From the NCBI GenBank assembly GCA_016702505.1, contig JADJDU010000011.1, positions 62,001 to 126,000 on the forward strand: a stretch of DNA of 64,000 nt, given 5' to 3'. Position 1 is the first letter of the stretch, and each line of letters starts with the position of its first letter. The stretch comes from Microthrixaceae bacterium. Lineage in GTDB: Bacteria; Actinomycetota; Acidimicrobiia; Acidimicrobiales; Iamiaceae. Under the pieces are notes generated by a model. That model searched no databases. It had not been told where the DNA came from and saw nothing but the letters and a program-made list of their open reading frames with translations. The position numbers and the translations under genes are program-made. This document shows, piece after piece, positions 7,814-15,966 of this stretch.

Positions 7814-10387
7814 GTGCGCAGGTTCTGGTCAGTTCTGGCGGTTCAACTCGGTAAGCGGGCCGGGTTGGTCTCGGTAATAGGTCTGCTGGTCACCTTGATC
7901 ATGGGTATGGGCCTGACCAAGCTCCAGTTCGCCACCGGTCAAGACAGCTACCTGAACAGCGATGACCAGGTCGCCATAGACAACGTGGCGTACCAGAAGC
8001 TCTTCGGCGGACAGATCATGGTGGTGCTGTTCACCATGGACGAGGGCCACTCTGTGGCCGAACTGGCATCTCCCGCCAACCGCAAGATCTTCGACCAGGT
8101 CAAGGCCGAACTGGCCGACGTACCCGAGGTCCGCACCGTGGTCTCACCGCTCGACGGGCTCGAGTACAGCGCCAACCTCTTGGCCCGAACCCCCGCCGAC
8201 CCCACCAACGCCGAGGTGTTCGACCCCATCGGTTCCATCGCCAACGCCACCCTGACCGCGGCCACCGAGGCCGCCAAGGAAGCGGGCGACGAGAAGTCTG
8301 TCGAACTGCGCGAAGCAGACATGGCCAAGACCACCGAACGCATCGCGCCGTTCCTGGCCCCCGACGCCGACCGCAGCTTCGACAACCCCGACTGGGTCGA
8401 GATGCTGCTCATCGACAACACCGGTGAAATCCGCAAGCCGCTGCGGTCATTCTTCTTCGACGACCGCCACGCTCAGATGGTGGTTCGCCTCACCGGCAAC
8501 GCGTCCATCGAGGAAGAAGGCGTGGGCGCGGTGGCGGTGAAGGACGCGTGGGCACGCCACGACCTCGAAGGTGGCGAGGTCCTGGTCACCGGCGCCCCCG
8601 TCCTGCTCAAGGACCTCAACGATTACCTGCGGGGTGGCATCTTGCGCCTCGGTGGCATCGCCTTGGCCGTGATGATGTTGATCCTGCTGGTCCTGTTCGA
8701 CGTGCGCTGGCGACTGCTGCCCTTGGCCGTGATCGTGGTCGGCGTGATCTGGGCCTTCGGCCTGGCCGGGTTCCTGGGCATCCCGTTGTCCGTGGTCACC
8801 ATCGCCGGCCTACCGGTGATGATCGGCGTTGGCATCGACTACGCCATCCAGATGCACGCCCGCGTTGAAGAGGAGGTGCTGATAGACCGGGCCGACCATC
8901 CCATCCAGGAGACGTCTCGCAACCTGGGGCCGGCGCTGCTGGTGGTCACCTTCGACGCCGTGTTCGCCTTCTCGGCCCTGATGTTCGCCAAGGTCCCGAT
9001 GATCCGGGCCTTCGGCCTGCTGTTGGCGGTGGGTATCGCCGTCATCTGCATGTGCTCGATCTTCGTGCCGTTGGCCGCGCTTGGGGCTCGCGAATACCGC
9101 TCCCCCACCACCGGCAAGGACTTCCGTGAAGGCACGCTGGGACGATTCGTCCGGTGGCTGGGTGCCATCTCGCCCAAGGCCGCGGTTCCGTTCGCCATCT
9201 TGTCGCTGGCCGTGTTCGTGGGTGGTATGGCCGTCGAGGACGACCTGACCCTCCAGACCGACCCGGTCCAGTGGGTCAACCAGCAGTCCCAGAACCGCAA
9301 GGACGTGGCCACCCTCGAAGAGCGTGCCGACGTGTCCTCTGAACTCGGCGTGTTCGTCCAGGCCGACAGCACCGAAGAGATCTTCACCGACGAGACCGCG
9401 GCGTGGATAGATCGCTTCACCGACGACAGTGCCGAGCGCTACCCCGATCAGGTTCTGGTCGCTTCCAACCTGTTGACCCCGCTTTCGTTCCTGGTCGACG
9501 TCGAGGGCGCCAACGACTTCAGCCCGACCGGTGCCCTGATGGAGGCAGCCCACCAGGCTGCTCCCCAGTCGATCCAGGAGTTCACGGTCAACACCGAGGC
9601 TGCCGCGGTCAACTTGTTGTTCGTGACCAAGCCCAAGTCGCTCGAGGAACGGGCCGTGATGGTCGACGACATGCGCGAGCGCCTCGCCGACACCGGAGAC
9701 GACGGCATCGCTCCGCCCGAAGGAGTCCGCGCCACCCCGTCAGGCCTGGCCGTGGTCGGCGTGGGGCTGCTCCAAAACCTGGAGGCCAACCGGGTGGAGC
9801 TCACCTACCTGGCGCTCGTATTCGTGTTCTTGTTCCTCACCATTCGACTGCGCAGCGTGTGGCGATCCCTGCTCTCGCTGGTCCCGGTGCTGGTGGCCAC
9901 CGGCGCCGCCTCGCTGGTGGCCTGGGCGTTCAGCCTCAAGCTGAGCCCCATGACCGCGGTGGGCGGCCCCCTGGTGATCGCCATCTGCACCGAGTTCACG
10001 TCACTGATCCTGTTGCGGTTCGTGGAGGAACGGCACCGAGGGTTGGCCCCCGATGCCGCCGTCCACGTGACCGCGGCCCGAACCGGACGGGCCTTCGCCG
10101 TGAGCGGCCTGGCCGCCGTTTCGGGTGTGGCCGTGATCGCCACCTCGTCGCTGCCGATCCTGCGCGACTTCGGGATCATCGTGGCTATGAACGTGGTGGT
10201 GGCCCTGTTCAGCGCCCTGGTGATCTTGCCCCCCATGTTGGTGTGGGCTGATCAGCCCGGGCGTTGGTGGGTTAGCCGCCACCTCGTCCCCATGGAGATC
10301 CTCGAGACCGCCACCCTCACCCACGACGAGGCGTCTCCCGACACCGAGGATCTAGGCCAAGCCGGGGCTCGCCCCAACGCCACCTGA
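7814..10387 (+). CDS. RND/MMPL family transporter of the HAE3 type
   Basis: 857 aa starting at GTG 7814 with GGAGG six bases upstream. The layout is the duplicated MMPL plan: TM1 (residues 15-35), a large extracytoplasmic domain (about 40-270), five TMs (about 280-425), TM7 at about 455-475, a second external domain, and five closing TMs (about 655-825). The segment VTIAGLPVMIGVGIDYAIQMHARVEEE is the conserved TM4 region with the Asp-Tyr pair (GIDYA). The family exports hydrophobic molecules or lipids (hopanoid-like in HpnN relatives) using proton motive force; the substrate here is unknown. It is a single gene facing away from the DUF5054 gene, and it ends directly at a tandem-repeat spacer. 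Confidence 0.88.
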   Translation: MRRFWSVLAVQLGKRAGLVSVIGLLVTLIMGMGLTKLQFATGQDSYLNSDDQVAIDNVAYQKLFGGQIMVVLFTMDEGHSVAELASPANRKIFDQVKAELADVPEVRTVVSPLDGLEYSANLLARTPADPTNAEVFDPIGSIANATLTAATEAAKEAGDEKSVELREADMAKTTERIAPFLAPDADRSFDNPDWVEMLLIDNTGEIRKPLRSFFFDDRHAQMVVRLTGNASIEEEGVGAVAVKDAWARHDLEGGEVLVTGAPVLLKDLNDYLRGGILRLGGIALAVMMLILLVLFDVRWRLLPLAVIVVGVIWAFGLAGFLGIPLSVVTIAGLPVMIGVGIDYAIQMHARVEEEVLIDRADHPIQETSRNLGPALLVVTFDAVFAFSALMFAKVPMIRAFGLLLAVGIAVICMCSIFVPLAALGAREYRSPTTGKDFREGTLGRFVRWLGAISPKAAVPFAILSLAVFVGGMAVEDDLTLQTDPVQWVNQQSQNRKDVATLEERADVSSELGVFVQADSTEEIFTDETAAWIDRFTDDSAERYPDQVLVASNLLTPLSFLVDVEGANDFSPTGALMEAAHQAAPQSIQEFTVNTEAAAVNLLFVTKPKSLEERAVMVDDMRERLADTGDDGIAPPEGVRATPSGLAVVGVGLLQNLEANRVELTYLALVFVFLFLTIRLRSVWRSLLSLVPVLVATGAASLVAWAFSLKLSPMTAVGGPLVIAICTEFTSLILLRFVEERHRGLAPDAAVHVTAARTGRAFAVSGLAAVSGVAVIATSSLPILRDFGIIVAMNVVVALFSALVILPPMLVWADQPGRWWVSRHLVPMEILETATLTHDEASPDTEDLGQAGARPNAT

Positions 10388-10550
10388 TCCCGGCGATTGC
10401 CGCCCCGGTATAGCGGGCGCCTGACCTTGGTGACCCCGGCCGATCAACTGCCGCGACCCCAGGGCGACTGACCGCCGCTATCACGGGCGATCAACCACCG
10501 TGACCCCGGTGCGATTGATCTTCGCTGCCCCGGGCGATTGACCTTCGCGA
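10388..10550 (+). repeat. Seven degenerate 23-24 nt tandem repeats in an intergenic gap
   Basis: Units begin at 10388, 10411, 10434, 10457, 10481, 10504 and 10528 and are 23, 23, 23, 24, 23, 24 and 23 nt long. The best unit is the last: CCCCGGGCGATTGACCTTCG plus CGA. The array starts on the base after the transporter stop codon and ends 20 nt before the next gene, so it is essentially the whole intergenic region. Spacing is close to two helical turns, which would put protein sites on one DNA face. Confidence 0.8.
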
Positions 10551-10570
10551 GCATTGGGTAAGGGTCCCCG

Positions 10571-11170
10571 ATGCCCCGCACCATCCGCGCCGCCGCAATC
10601 CTGGCCGCCTTCATTGCCGGAGCGCTCATCCCCGCGTGCTCCAACCAAGACGATTCCCCCGCCGCCGTCCGGCCCACCACCTCGGCAGCCGCCACCACTT
10701 CCGCCCCTGACCCTGCCCCAACCACGACCACACCCACCCCGCCCCCAACCCCCGAAGACGAAGTATCCGCCGCCTACGTCGCCATCATGGCCCGGTACTT
10801 CGAACGCCTTAGCCATCCGGACACGGACGACCCAACTCTGTCACAGGACCTTGAGGGTGCCAGCCTTGATCTGGCCGCAGAGGTGCTGTCCAAGTACCTC
10901 GCCGAGGGTCTTCAGAGCAGTATCGGACCATCGGGGCACTGGCCCGAGACCCAGGTTCTATCTGTGGCTCTATCGGACTCAACTGCAACCGTCATGGCTT
11001 GTCACGTTGACGACTCCATTGTCAAGGAAGTCCAGACAGGCCGGATCATCAATAGCGCCGTTGTCTCCAAGTTGACCGAGGCAGCCCTAGTCAGAGTCGA
11101 TGGTCGCTGGGTCTTATCGGACCACACCACCAAGAACGAATGGCAAGACTCGCAAGGCTGTAGGCAATGA
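10571..11170 (+). CDS. Secreted lipoprotein, unknown function (possible NTF2-like domain)
   Basis: 199 aa. Residues 1-23 are a lipoprotein signal (AGALIPAC, Cys23). A Thr/Pro/Ala linker (about 28-62) follows, then a domain of about 135 aa with helices (VSAAYVAIMARYFERLSH) and strands ending in LVRVDGRWVLSDHT, a pattern common in NTF2/SnoaL-like lipoproteins; that assignment is tentative. Codon use in the second half is less GC-rich than in neighbours. The stop overlaps the next start (ATGA at 11167), so the two secreted proteins are translated together. Confidence 0.7.
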   Translation: MPRTIRAAAILAAFIAGALIPACSNQDDSPAAVRPTTSAAATTSAPDPAPTTTTPTPPPTPEDEVSAAYVAIMARYFERLSHPDTDDPTLSQDLEGASLDLAAEVLSKYLAEGLQSSIGPSGHWPETQVLSVALSDSTATVMACHVDDSIVKEVQTGRIINSAVVSKLTEAALVRVDGRWVLSDHTTKNEWQDSQGCRQ

Positions 11171-11976
11171 ACCGCATCATCACCTCTATCGCGACTGGGC
11201 TGAGCCTCACACTCCTGTGGACTTCGTCGGCAACGGCTGACTCGGTCATCGCAGACCGGGACTCAGTGGTTGTGGGGCGGGTTGAGGTGGCTCGGCCGGC
11301 GTTGCTTACTACGGGGAAGGAATCTGACCCGGTTTACCGGGACTGCACGGTGATGCCGCTGGAGCTGTCTCCGTTCATCGACAACACCGACTCGTTCAGC
11401 GCCATCTTCAACCCGGTCTCCCCCACCGAAACCATGGCGTGGCAGTACTGCGTGAGGATCGCCGACAACCAGGAGGTGGCGTGGATCATCGACACCGCGG
11501 TGGGTGAGATCGAGGTCGATCCGCTCACCATGATGATCGAGATGGCCCGGGCCACCATCAACATCCCGTTGCCAGCCATCGCTACCTCGCCCCCGGTGGG
11601 TGGCACCCAGCTGGTCGGGCTTCCGGTGTGGTTCTGGTCCAACACCCACTACGCCCGCTCGGTCACCGCTTCCATCCCCGGGCTGTCGGCGACTTTGACG
11701 GCCACACCGGGAGACCTGGTCATTGACATGGGCGATGGCACCACCCTCACCTGCCCCAGCGGGGGTATCCGCTACGACCCGGCCTTGTCCCATCGGGACC
11801 AGAGCACAGATTGTTCTGGCCCCTATGACCGTCACGGCCAGTTCACCACCACGGCCACCGTGGTCTGGGCACTGACCTGGACGGCCAGCAACGGTCAGTC
11901 CGGCACGCTGCCGCCTGTCGTTCGGCGGTCAACCACCGTTCTCAACATCCAACAGGCCCAGGCCGTCACCGACTGA
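11167..11976 (+). CDS. Secreted protein of unknown function (PKD-like beta domain)
   Basis: 269 aa with a Sec signal peptide (residues 1-25, ending ATADS). The C-terminal half contains VIDMGDGTTLTCPSGG, a Ser/Asp/Cys segment (DQSTDCSGPYDRHGQ) and the strand pattern FTTTATVVWALTWTASNGQS, as in actinobacterial secreted proteins with PKD-like folds. The two cysteines (TLTCPSG and TDCSGP) probably form a disulfide. It is translationally coupled to the lipoprotein upstream. I do not recognise a function. It is convergent with cysC; the gap 11977-12039 has no clear terminator. Confidence 0.65.
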   Translation: MNRIITSIATGLSLTLLWTSSATADSVIADRDSVVVGRVEVARPALLTTGKESDPVYRDCTVMPLELSPFIDNTDSFSAIFNPVSPTETMAWQYCVRIADNQEVAWIIDTAVGEIEVDPLTMMIEMARATINIPLPAIATSPPVGGTQLVGLPVWFWSNTHYARSVTASIPGLSATLTATPGDLVIDMGDGTTLTCPSGGIRYDPALSHRDQSTDCSGPYDRHGQFTTTATVVWALTWTASNGQSGTLPPVVRRSTTVLNIQQAQAVTD

Positions 11977-12039
11977 CCCCACCCCACACCCCGAACGCGA
12001 CCCACCCGAGAAGCTGCGGCTCCACCAACCCCGGCAAGC

Positions 12040-12657
12040 TCAGCCCAGCAAGGCCAGGACCATGCCAGCTTGGGTGTACGGGTCCCCGTGATCGGGGGTG
12101 AGGGTCAGCTCGGGCTCCAGCGGGGCCTCGTAGGGGTCGTCCACACCGGTGAAGCCGGTGATCTCGCCCGCCCTGGCCTTGGCGTAGAGGCCCTTGGGGT
12201 CGCGTTCTTCGCACACCTCGATCGGGGTGTCCACGAACACCTCGATGAACGGGATACCCCGCTCGTGGTGCGCGGCCCGGGCCCGGTCGCGGGCCTCGCG
12301 GTAGGGGCTGATCACCGGCACGATGGCCACCACGCCAGCTTCGGCCAGGATGGCGGCCACCTCGCCGGCCCGGCGCACGTTCTCGTCTCGGTCGGCGGCA
12401 CTGAAGCCGAGGTCGGAGTTGAGGCCATGGCGCAGGTTGTCGCCATCGAGGCGGAAAGCAGGGCGACCGGCCAGCACCAGTCGTCGCTCCAAGGCCACCG
12501 CCACCGTGGACTTGCCCGAACCCGACAGCCCCGTCATCCACACGGTGGCACCCAGCCACGGCCGGTCGGCGCGGGACAGGTCGCCCTCGTGCCAGGTGAG
12601 GTTCCGATCCCCGGCGTTCGACGAGTCGGGGACGTCCCGACCGTCTGGGTCGGTCAT
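12040..12657 (-). CDS. cysC: Adenylyl-sulfate kinase
   Basis: 205 aa. It phosphorylates adenosine 5'-phosphosulfate to PAPS. The P-loop GLSGSGKST is at about residues 43-51, followed by the APS-kinase motifs RLDGDNLRHGLNSDLGFS and DENVRRAGEVA, then FIEVFVDTP and the lid KARAGEITGFTGVDDPYE. Start ATG 12657 overlaps the cysN stop by 4 nt; longer frames upstream are shadows of cysN. A polar N-terminal extension of about 30 residues precedes the kinase core. It is the last gene of cysD-cysN-cysC. Confidence 0.95.
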   Translation of the reverse strand: MTDPDGRDVPDSSNAGDRNLTWHEGDLSRADRPWLGATVWMTGLSGSGKSTVAVALERRLVLAGRPAFRLDGDNLRHGLNSDLGFSAADRDENVRRAGEVAAILAEAGVVAIVPVISPYREARDRARAAHHERGIPFIEVFVDTPIEVCEERDPKGLYAKARAGEITGFTGVDDPYEAPLEPELTLTPDHGDPYTQAGMVLALLG

Positions 12658-13913
12658 GTGGCCGGGCCCAGGATCATGCCGGCGGCCACGGTGTTGTTGG
12701 TGGCTTCGTCGATCAGGATGAACGAGCCGGTGGTGCGGTTGCGGCGATACTCGTCGTAGAACAACGGCACGGTGGTGCGCAGGCGGATGCGGCCGATCTC
12801 GTTGAGCGACAGGGTGTGGGCCGAGTCGTCTCGATGCAACGAGTTGATGTCCAGGCGGTACTGCACCCCTTTGACCAGGGCCCGGGCGGTGCGGGTGGTG
12901 TGCTTGATGACCAGCTTGTTGCCCTCGGCGATGGAGCCGGTCTCGCTCATCCAGCACACCATGGCATCGATGTCCTGGCCAACGGTGGGATGATTGTGGG
13001 GGCGACAGATCATGTCTCCCCGGCTCACGTCTATCTCGTCGGTGAGCCGGACGGTGACGGCCATGGGGCCGAATGCCTCATCCACTGGCCCATCGGCGGT
13101 TTCGACGGCGGCGACGGTGGAGGTGAAGCCTGAGGGCAGCACCATGATCTCGTCTCCGGCCTTGATCACGCCGCCGGCCACCGTGCCGGCGTAACCCCGG
13201 TAGTCGTGCCAGTCCCCGGAGTGGGGCCGGATCACGTACTGGACGGGAAAGCGGACGTCTATGAGGTTGCGGTCGCTGGCAATGTGCACCTCTTCGAGGT
13301 GGTGGAGCAGCGAGGCCCCCTCGTACCACGGCGAGTTGGGCGACCGGGTGACCACGTTGTCTCCGTGGAGGGCCGACACCGGGATGAAGGTGAGGTCGGC
13401 GATGTCGAGCTTGGTGGCGAACTGGCGGAACTCGTCCTTGATCTCCTCGAAGCGGTCCTGGGACCAGTCGACGAGGTCCATTTTGTTGATGCACAGCACC
13501 AGGTGCGGAATGCGTAGCAGCGAGGCCAGGAAGGCGTGACGCCGGGACTGTTCGACCAGGCCCTTGCGGGCGTCGACCAGCACCAGGGCCACGTCGGCGG
13601 TGGAGGCGCCGGTGACCATGTTGCGGGTGTACTGGATGTGGCCGGGGGTGTCGGCGATGATGAACTTGCGGCGGGGGGTGGCGAAGTAGCGGTAGGCCAC
13701 GTCGATGGTGATGCCCTGTTCGCGCTCGGCGCGCAGGCCGTCGGTGAGCAGGGCCAAGTTCGTGTATTCCGCGCCCATGGCCTCGCTGGAGCGCTCTACC
13801 GCCTCCAGCTGATCCTCGAAGATGGCCTTGGAGTCATAGAGCAGGCGTCCGATGAGGGTGGACTTGCCGTCGTCGACGGACCCCGCTGTGGCGAAGCGCA
13901 GAAGTTCGCTCAT
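12654..13913 (-). CDS. cysN: Sulfate adenylyltransferase subunit 1 (GTPase)
   Basis: 419 aa. GTPase subunit that drives ATP sulfurylase (CysD) to form APS. G motifs: GSVDDGKSTLIGRLLYD (G1), the switch REQGITIDVAYRYF (G2), DTPGH (G3) and NKMDLVDW (G4). Two beta-barrel domains follow as in EF-Tu-like translational GTPases. The length is that of a stand-alone CysN rather than a CysNC fusion, agreeing with a separate cysC overlapping its 3' end by 4 nt. cysD lies 43 nt upstream in the same operon. Confidence 0.96.
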   Translation of the reverse strand: MSELLRFATAGSVDDGKSTLIGRLLYDSKAIFEDQLEAVERSSEAMGAEYTNLALLTDGLRAEREQGITIDVAYRYFATPRRKFIIADTPGHIQYTRNMVTGASTADVALVLVDARKGLVEQSRRHAFLASLLRIPHLVLCINKMDLVDWSQDRFEEIKDEFRQFATKLDIADLTFIPVSALHGDNVVTRSPNSPWYEGASLLHHLEEVHIASDRNLIDVRFPVQYVIRPHSGDWHDYRGYAGTVAGGVIKAGDEIMVLPSGFTSTVAAVETADGPVDEAFGPMAVTVRLTDEIDVSRGDMICRPHNHPTVGQDIDAMVCWMSETGSIAEGNKLVIKHTTRTARALVKGVQYRLDINSLHRDDSAHTLSLNEIGRIRLRTTVPLFYDEYRRNRTTGSFILIDEATNNTVAAGMILGPAT

Positions 13914-13956
13914 GCCCGTGCTCCCTGGTCAACCCGCTGGACTACTGGTCGGCCCA

Positions 13957-14868
13957 TCAGAAGTAGCCCTCCTTCTTTCGGTCTTCCATGGCCGCGTCGG
14001 TCACACGGTCATCGGCGCGGGTGGCGCCCCGTTCGGTGACGCGGGTGGCGGCCACTTCGTCGACCACCTCCCACGCGGTGGCAGCCGAGGATTCGACGGC
14101 GCCGGTGATGGTGGCATCTCCGACCGTGCGATAGCGCACGGTCGTCACGAACGATTCGGCGCCTTCATCTACCGCTAGATGGCGGGTGACGGCCAGCAAC
14201 ATGCCGTCGCGGCGGAACACCTCGCGGCGGTGGGCGTAGTAGATGGCCGGGATCTCGATCTCCTCCTCGGCGATGTACTGCCAGATGTCGAGCTCGGTCC
14301 AGTTGGACAACGGGAACACCCGGATGTGTTCGCCGGGCTTGATGCGGCCGTTGTAGAGGTGCCACAGCTCGGGCCGCTGGTTCTTGGGATCCCACTGCCC
14401 GAAGTCGTCTCGGAAGCTGTACACCCGTTCCTTGGCCCTGGCCTTCTCCTCGTCTCGACGAGCACCACCGAAGGCGGCATCGAAGCGGTGCTCTTCGATG
14501 GCGTCGAGCAGGGTGGTGGTCTGGAGCCGGTTGCGGCTGGCCCGGGGCCCGGTCTGTTCGGTGACGCGGCCCTTGTCGATCGACTCCTGCACCGAGGCGA
14601 CGACGAGCTTGAGCCCTAGGTTGGCGACCCGGCGATCCCGGTACTCGATGACCTCGTCGAAGTTCTGCCCGGTGTCGATGTGCATGACCGGGAACGGAAT
14701 GCGGGCGGGCCAGAACGCCTTCTGGGCCAGGTGCAGCATCACGATGCTGTCCTTTCCGCCCGAGAACAGCAGGACGGGCCGCTCGAACTCGGCGGCGACC
14801 TCGCGGAAGATGTGGATGGCCTCGGCTTCTAGGGCCTTGAGGTGGGTCAGTTCGTAGGTGTGTGCCAT
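13957..14868 (-). CDS. cysD: Sulfate adenylyltransferase subunit 2
   Basis: 303 aa, the normal CysD length. It adenylates sulfate with ATP in a complex with CysN. The PP-loop ATP-binding motif FSGGKDSIVMLHL is at about residues 35-47, followed by HIDTGQNFDEVIEYRD. The C-terminal half carries the conserved FPLSNWTELDIWQYI and ends in DRKKEGYF, the invariant CysD tail. First gene of the operon. The 127-nt upstream region contains an AT-richer stretch (about 14920-14955) that probably holds the promoter; no known sulfur riboswitch is visible. Confidence 0.96.
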   Translation of the reverse strand: MAHTYELTHLKALEAEAIHIFREVAAEFERPVLLFSGGKDSIVMLHLAQKAFWPARIPFPVMHIDTGQNFDEVIEYRDRRVANLGLKLVVASVQESIDKGRVTEQTGPRASRNRLQTTTLLDAIEEHRFDAAFGGARRDEEKARAKERVYSFRDDFGQWDPKNQRPELWHLYNGRIKPGEHIRVFPLSNWTELDIWQYIAEEEIEIPAIYYAHRREVFRRDGMLLAVTRHLAVDEGAESFVTTVRYRTVGDATITGAVESSAATAWEVVDEVAATRVTERGATRADDRVTDAAMEDRKKEGYF

Positions 14869-14995
14869 GCGCCTTTGGGACCTCGCCCGTTGGGGTCGGG
14901 GGCGAGCGTAGCGGCGAGTCTCAATTCCTGACCAATTAGCTCAACAATTACCGTTGCTCTTCGATCGAGTGGTTCGGACCGGACCCGGACCCAGG

Positions 14996-15853
14996 TCAGG
15001 CCTCTTGGAAGTCCGCAAGCGCGGCCTTGACCGCATCGGCCATAACCGGGTGGCAGATCAACAGGTCGGGCATGAACACATCGGCGTTGTTGTAGACGAG
15101 CGGGGTTCCGTCGAGACGGCTGGTCCAGAGCCCGGCGGCGCGGGCCACCGCAACCGGAGCACAGCTATCCCACTCGTACTGGCCGCCGCTGTGGGCGTAG
15201 ATGTCGGCCTTGCCCAGCATCACGGCGCTGGCCTTGGCTCCCGCGGACCCCATCTCGACCACCGCTCCATCGAGGGACTCGGCCAGGTAGGTGGCTACTG
15301 CGGGGCGACGGGTGCGGCTCATGATCACCCGAGGGCGCACCGGGGGCGGAGCGGGAAGGGCTGGTGGTTGTAGCGTGGACAACGTCATCCCCTGGGCGGG
15401 AAGGGCCACGGCCCCCGCCACCGGAACTCCGGCCACCACCAGGGCTACGTGGACCGCCCAGTCTTCCCGGGGGGGTTCGCTGAACTCCCGGGTGCCGTCG
15501 AGCGGGTCCACGATCCAAACCCGTTCGGCGTCGAGGCGGCCGGTATCGGCGGGGCCGACCCCGTCGCGCCCTTCTTCGGACAAGACGGCGTCGTGGGGAC
15601 GGGCGCCAGCCAGTCGTCCCATGAGCAGTTCGTGGGCCTGCTGGTCGCCGGCGGTCTTCAGTTCGGCGGCTGACGCGCCGGCCGCCGCCATGTCATGGCG
15701 GATCGACACCAGTAGCCGTCCGGCTTCATGGGCCAGTTCCGCGGCCAAGCGGTGGTCGTCGGCCGAAGCCGACGGAACGTCATGGGGAGCCATCTCGAAG
15801 TGTCTACTCGCGTCGGGGACACCAGCGCCCCGAGCGGTCGGGTCATGTGTCAT
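14996..15853 (-). CDS. cysQ: 3'(2'),5'-bisphosphate nucleotidase, inositol monophosphatase family
   Basis: 285 aa from ATG 15853; a later ATG at 15793 is also possible and neither has a strong ribosome site. It would remove PAP left after PAPS reduction and so recycle it to AMP. Motifs: metal-binding WIVDPLDGTREF (about residues 117-128), SEEGRD before it, and the C-terminal YEWDSCAPVAVARAAG. Its place upstream of cysDNC on the same strand supports a sulfur role over inositol phosphatase. The open frame continues upstream through the dispersed repeat at 15861-15960, giving an N-terminal extension that I treat as not translated. Confidence 0.85.
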   Translation of the reverse strand: MTHDPTARGAGVPDASRHFEMAPHDVPSASADDHRLAAELAHEAGRLLVSIRHDMAAAGASAAELKTAGDQQAHELLMGRLAGARPHDAVLSEEGRDGVGPADTGRLDAERVWIVDPLDGTREFSEPPREDWAVHVALVVAGVPVAGAVALPAQGMTLSTLQPPALPAPPPVRPRVIMSRTRRPAVATYLAESLDGAVVEMGSAGAKASAVMLGKADIYAHSGGQYEWDSCAPVAVARAAGLWTSRLDGTPLVYNNADVFMPDLLICHPVMADAVKAALADFQEA

Positions 15854-15860
15854 CGAACCT

Positions 15861-15960
15861 GAGCAGATAGGTCCGGTCGTCGTCTCTGCGAGGTTGATCA
15901 GACCGAGGCTCTGCCTCTGCTTGACCATGCCGTACCTATGGGTCGGTCCGCTATCGGCGC
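15861..15960. repeat. Dispersed structured intergenic element, copy 1
   Basis: Plus-strand sequence starts GAGCAGATAGGTCCGG and ends ATGGGTCGGTCCGCTATC followed by GGCGC. It is closely similar along its whole length to copy 2 (25324-25422), and shares both ends with copy 3 (26291-26395). GATAG near the left end pairs with CTATC near the right end; an internal GAGGC-TCT-GCCTC hairpin is present. It lies between the phosphatase stop (15967) and the cysQ start. Confidence 0.75.
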
Positions 15961-15966
15961 GTCCCC

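Noticed and set aside
10388..10550. Tandem repeats as a CRISPR array
   Set aside because: Units are contiguous and degenerate with no unique spacers, and no cas genes are present.
15854..15928. N-terminal extension of cysQ encoded by the dispersed repeat
   Set aside because: A similar peptide is encoded by copy 2, which is not in front of any matching gene in that frame; the inositol-phosphatase fold needs no such extension.
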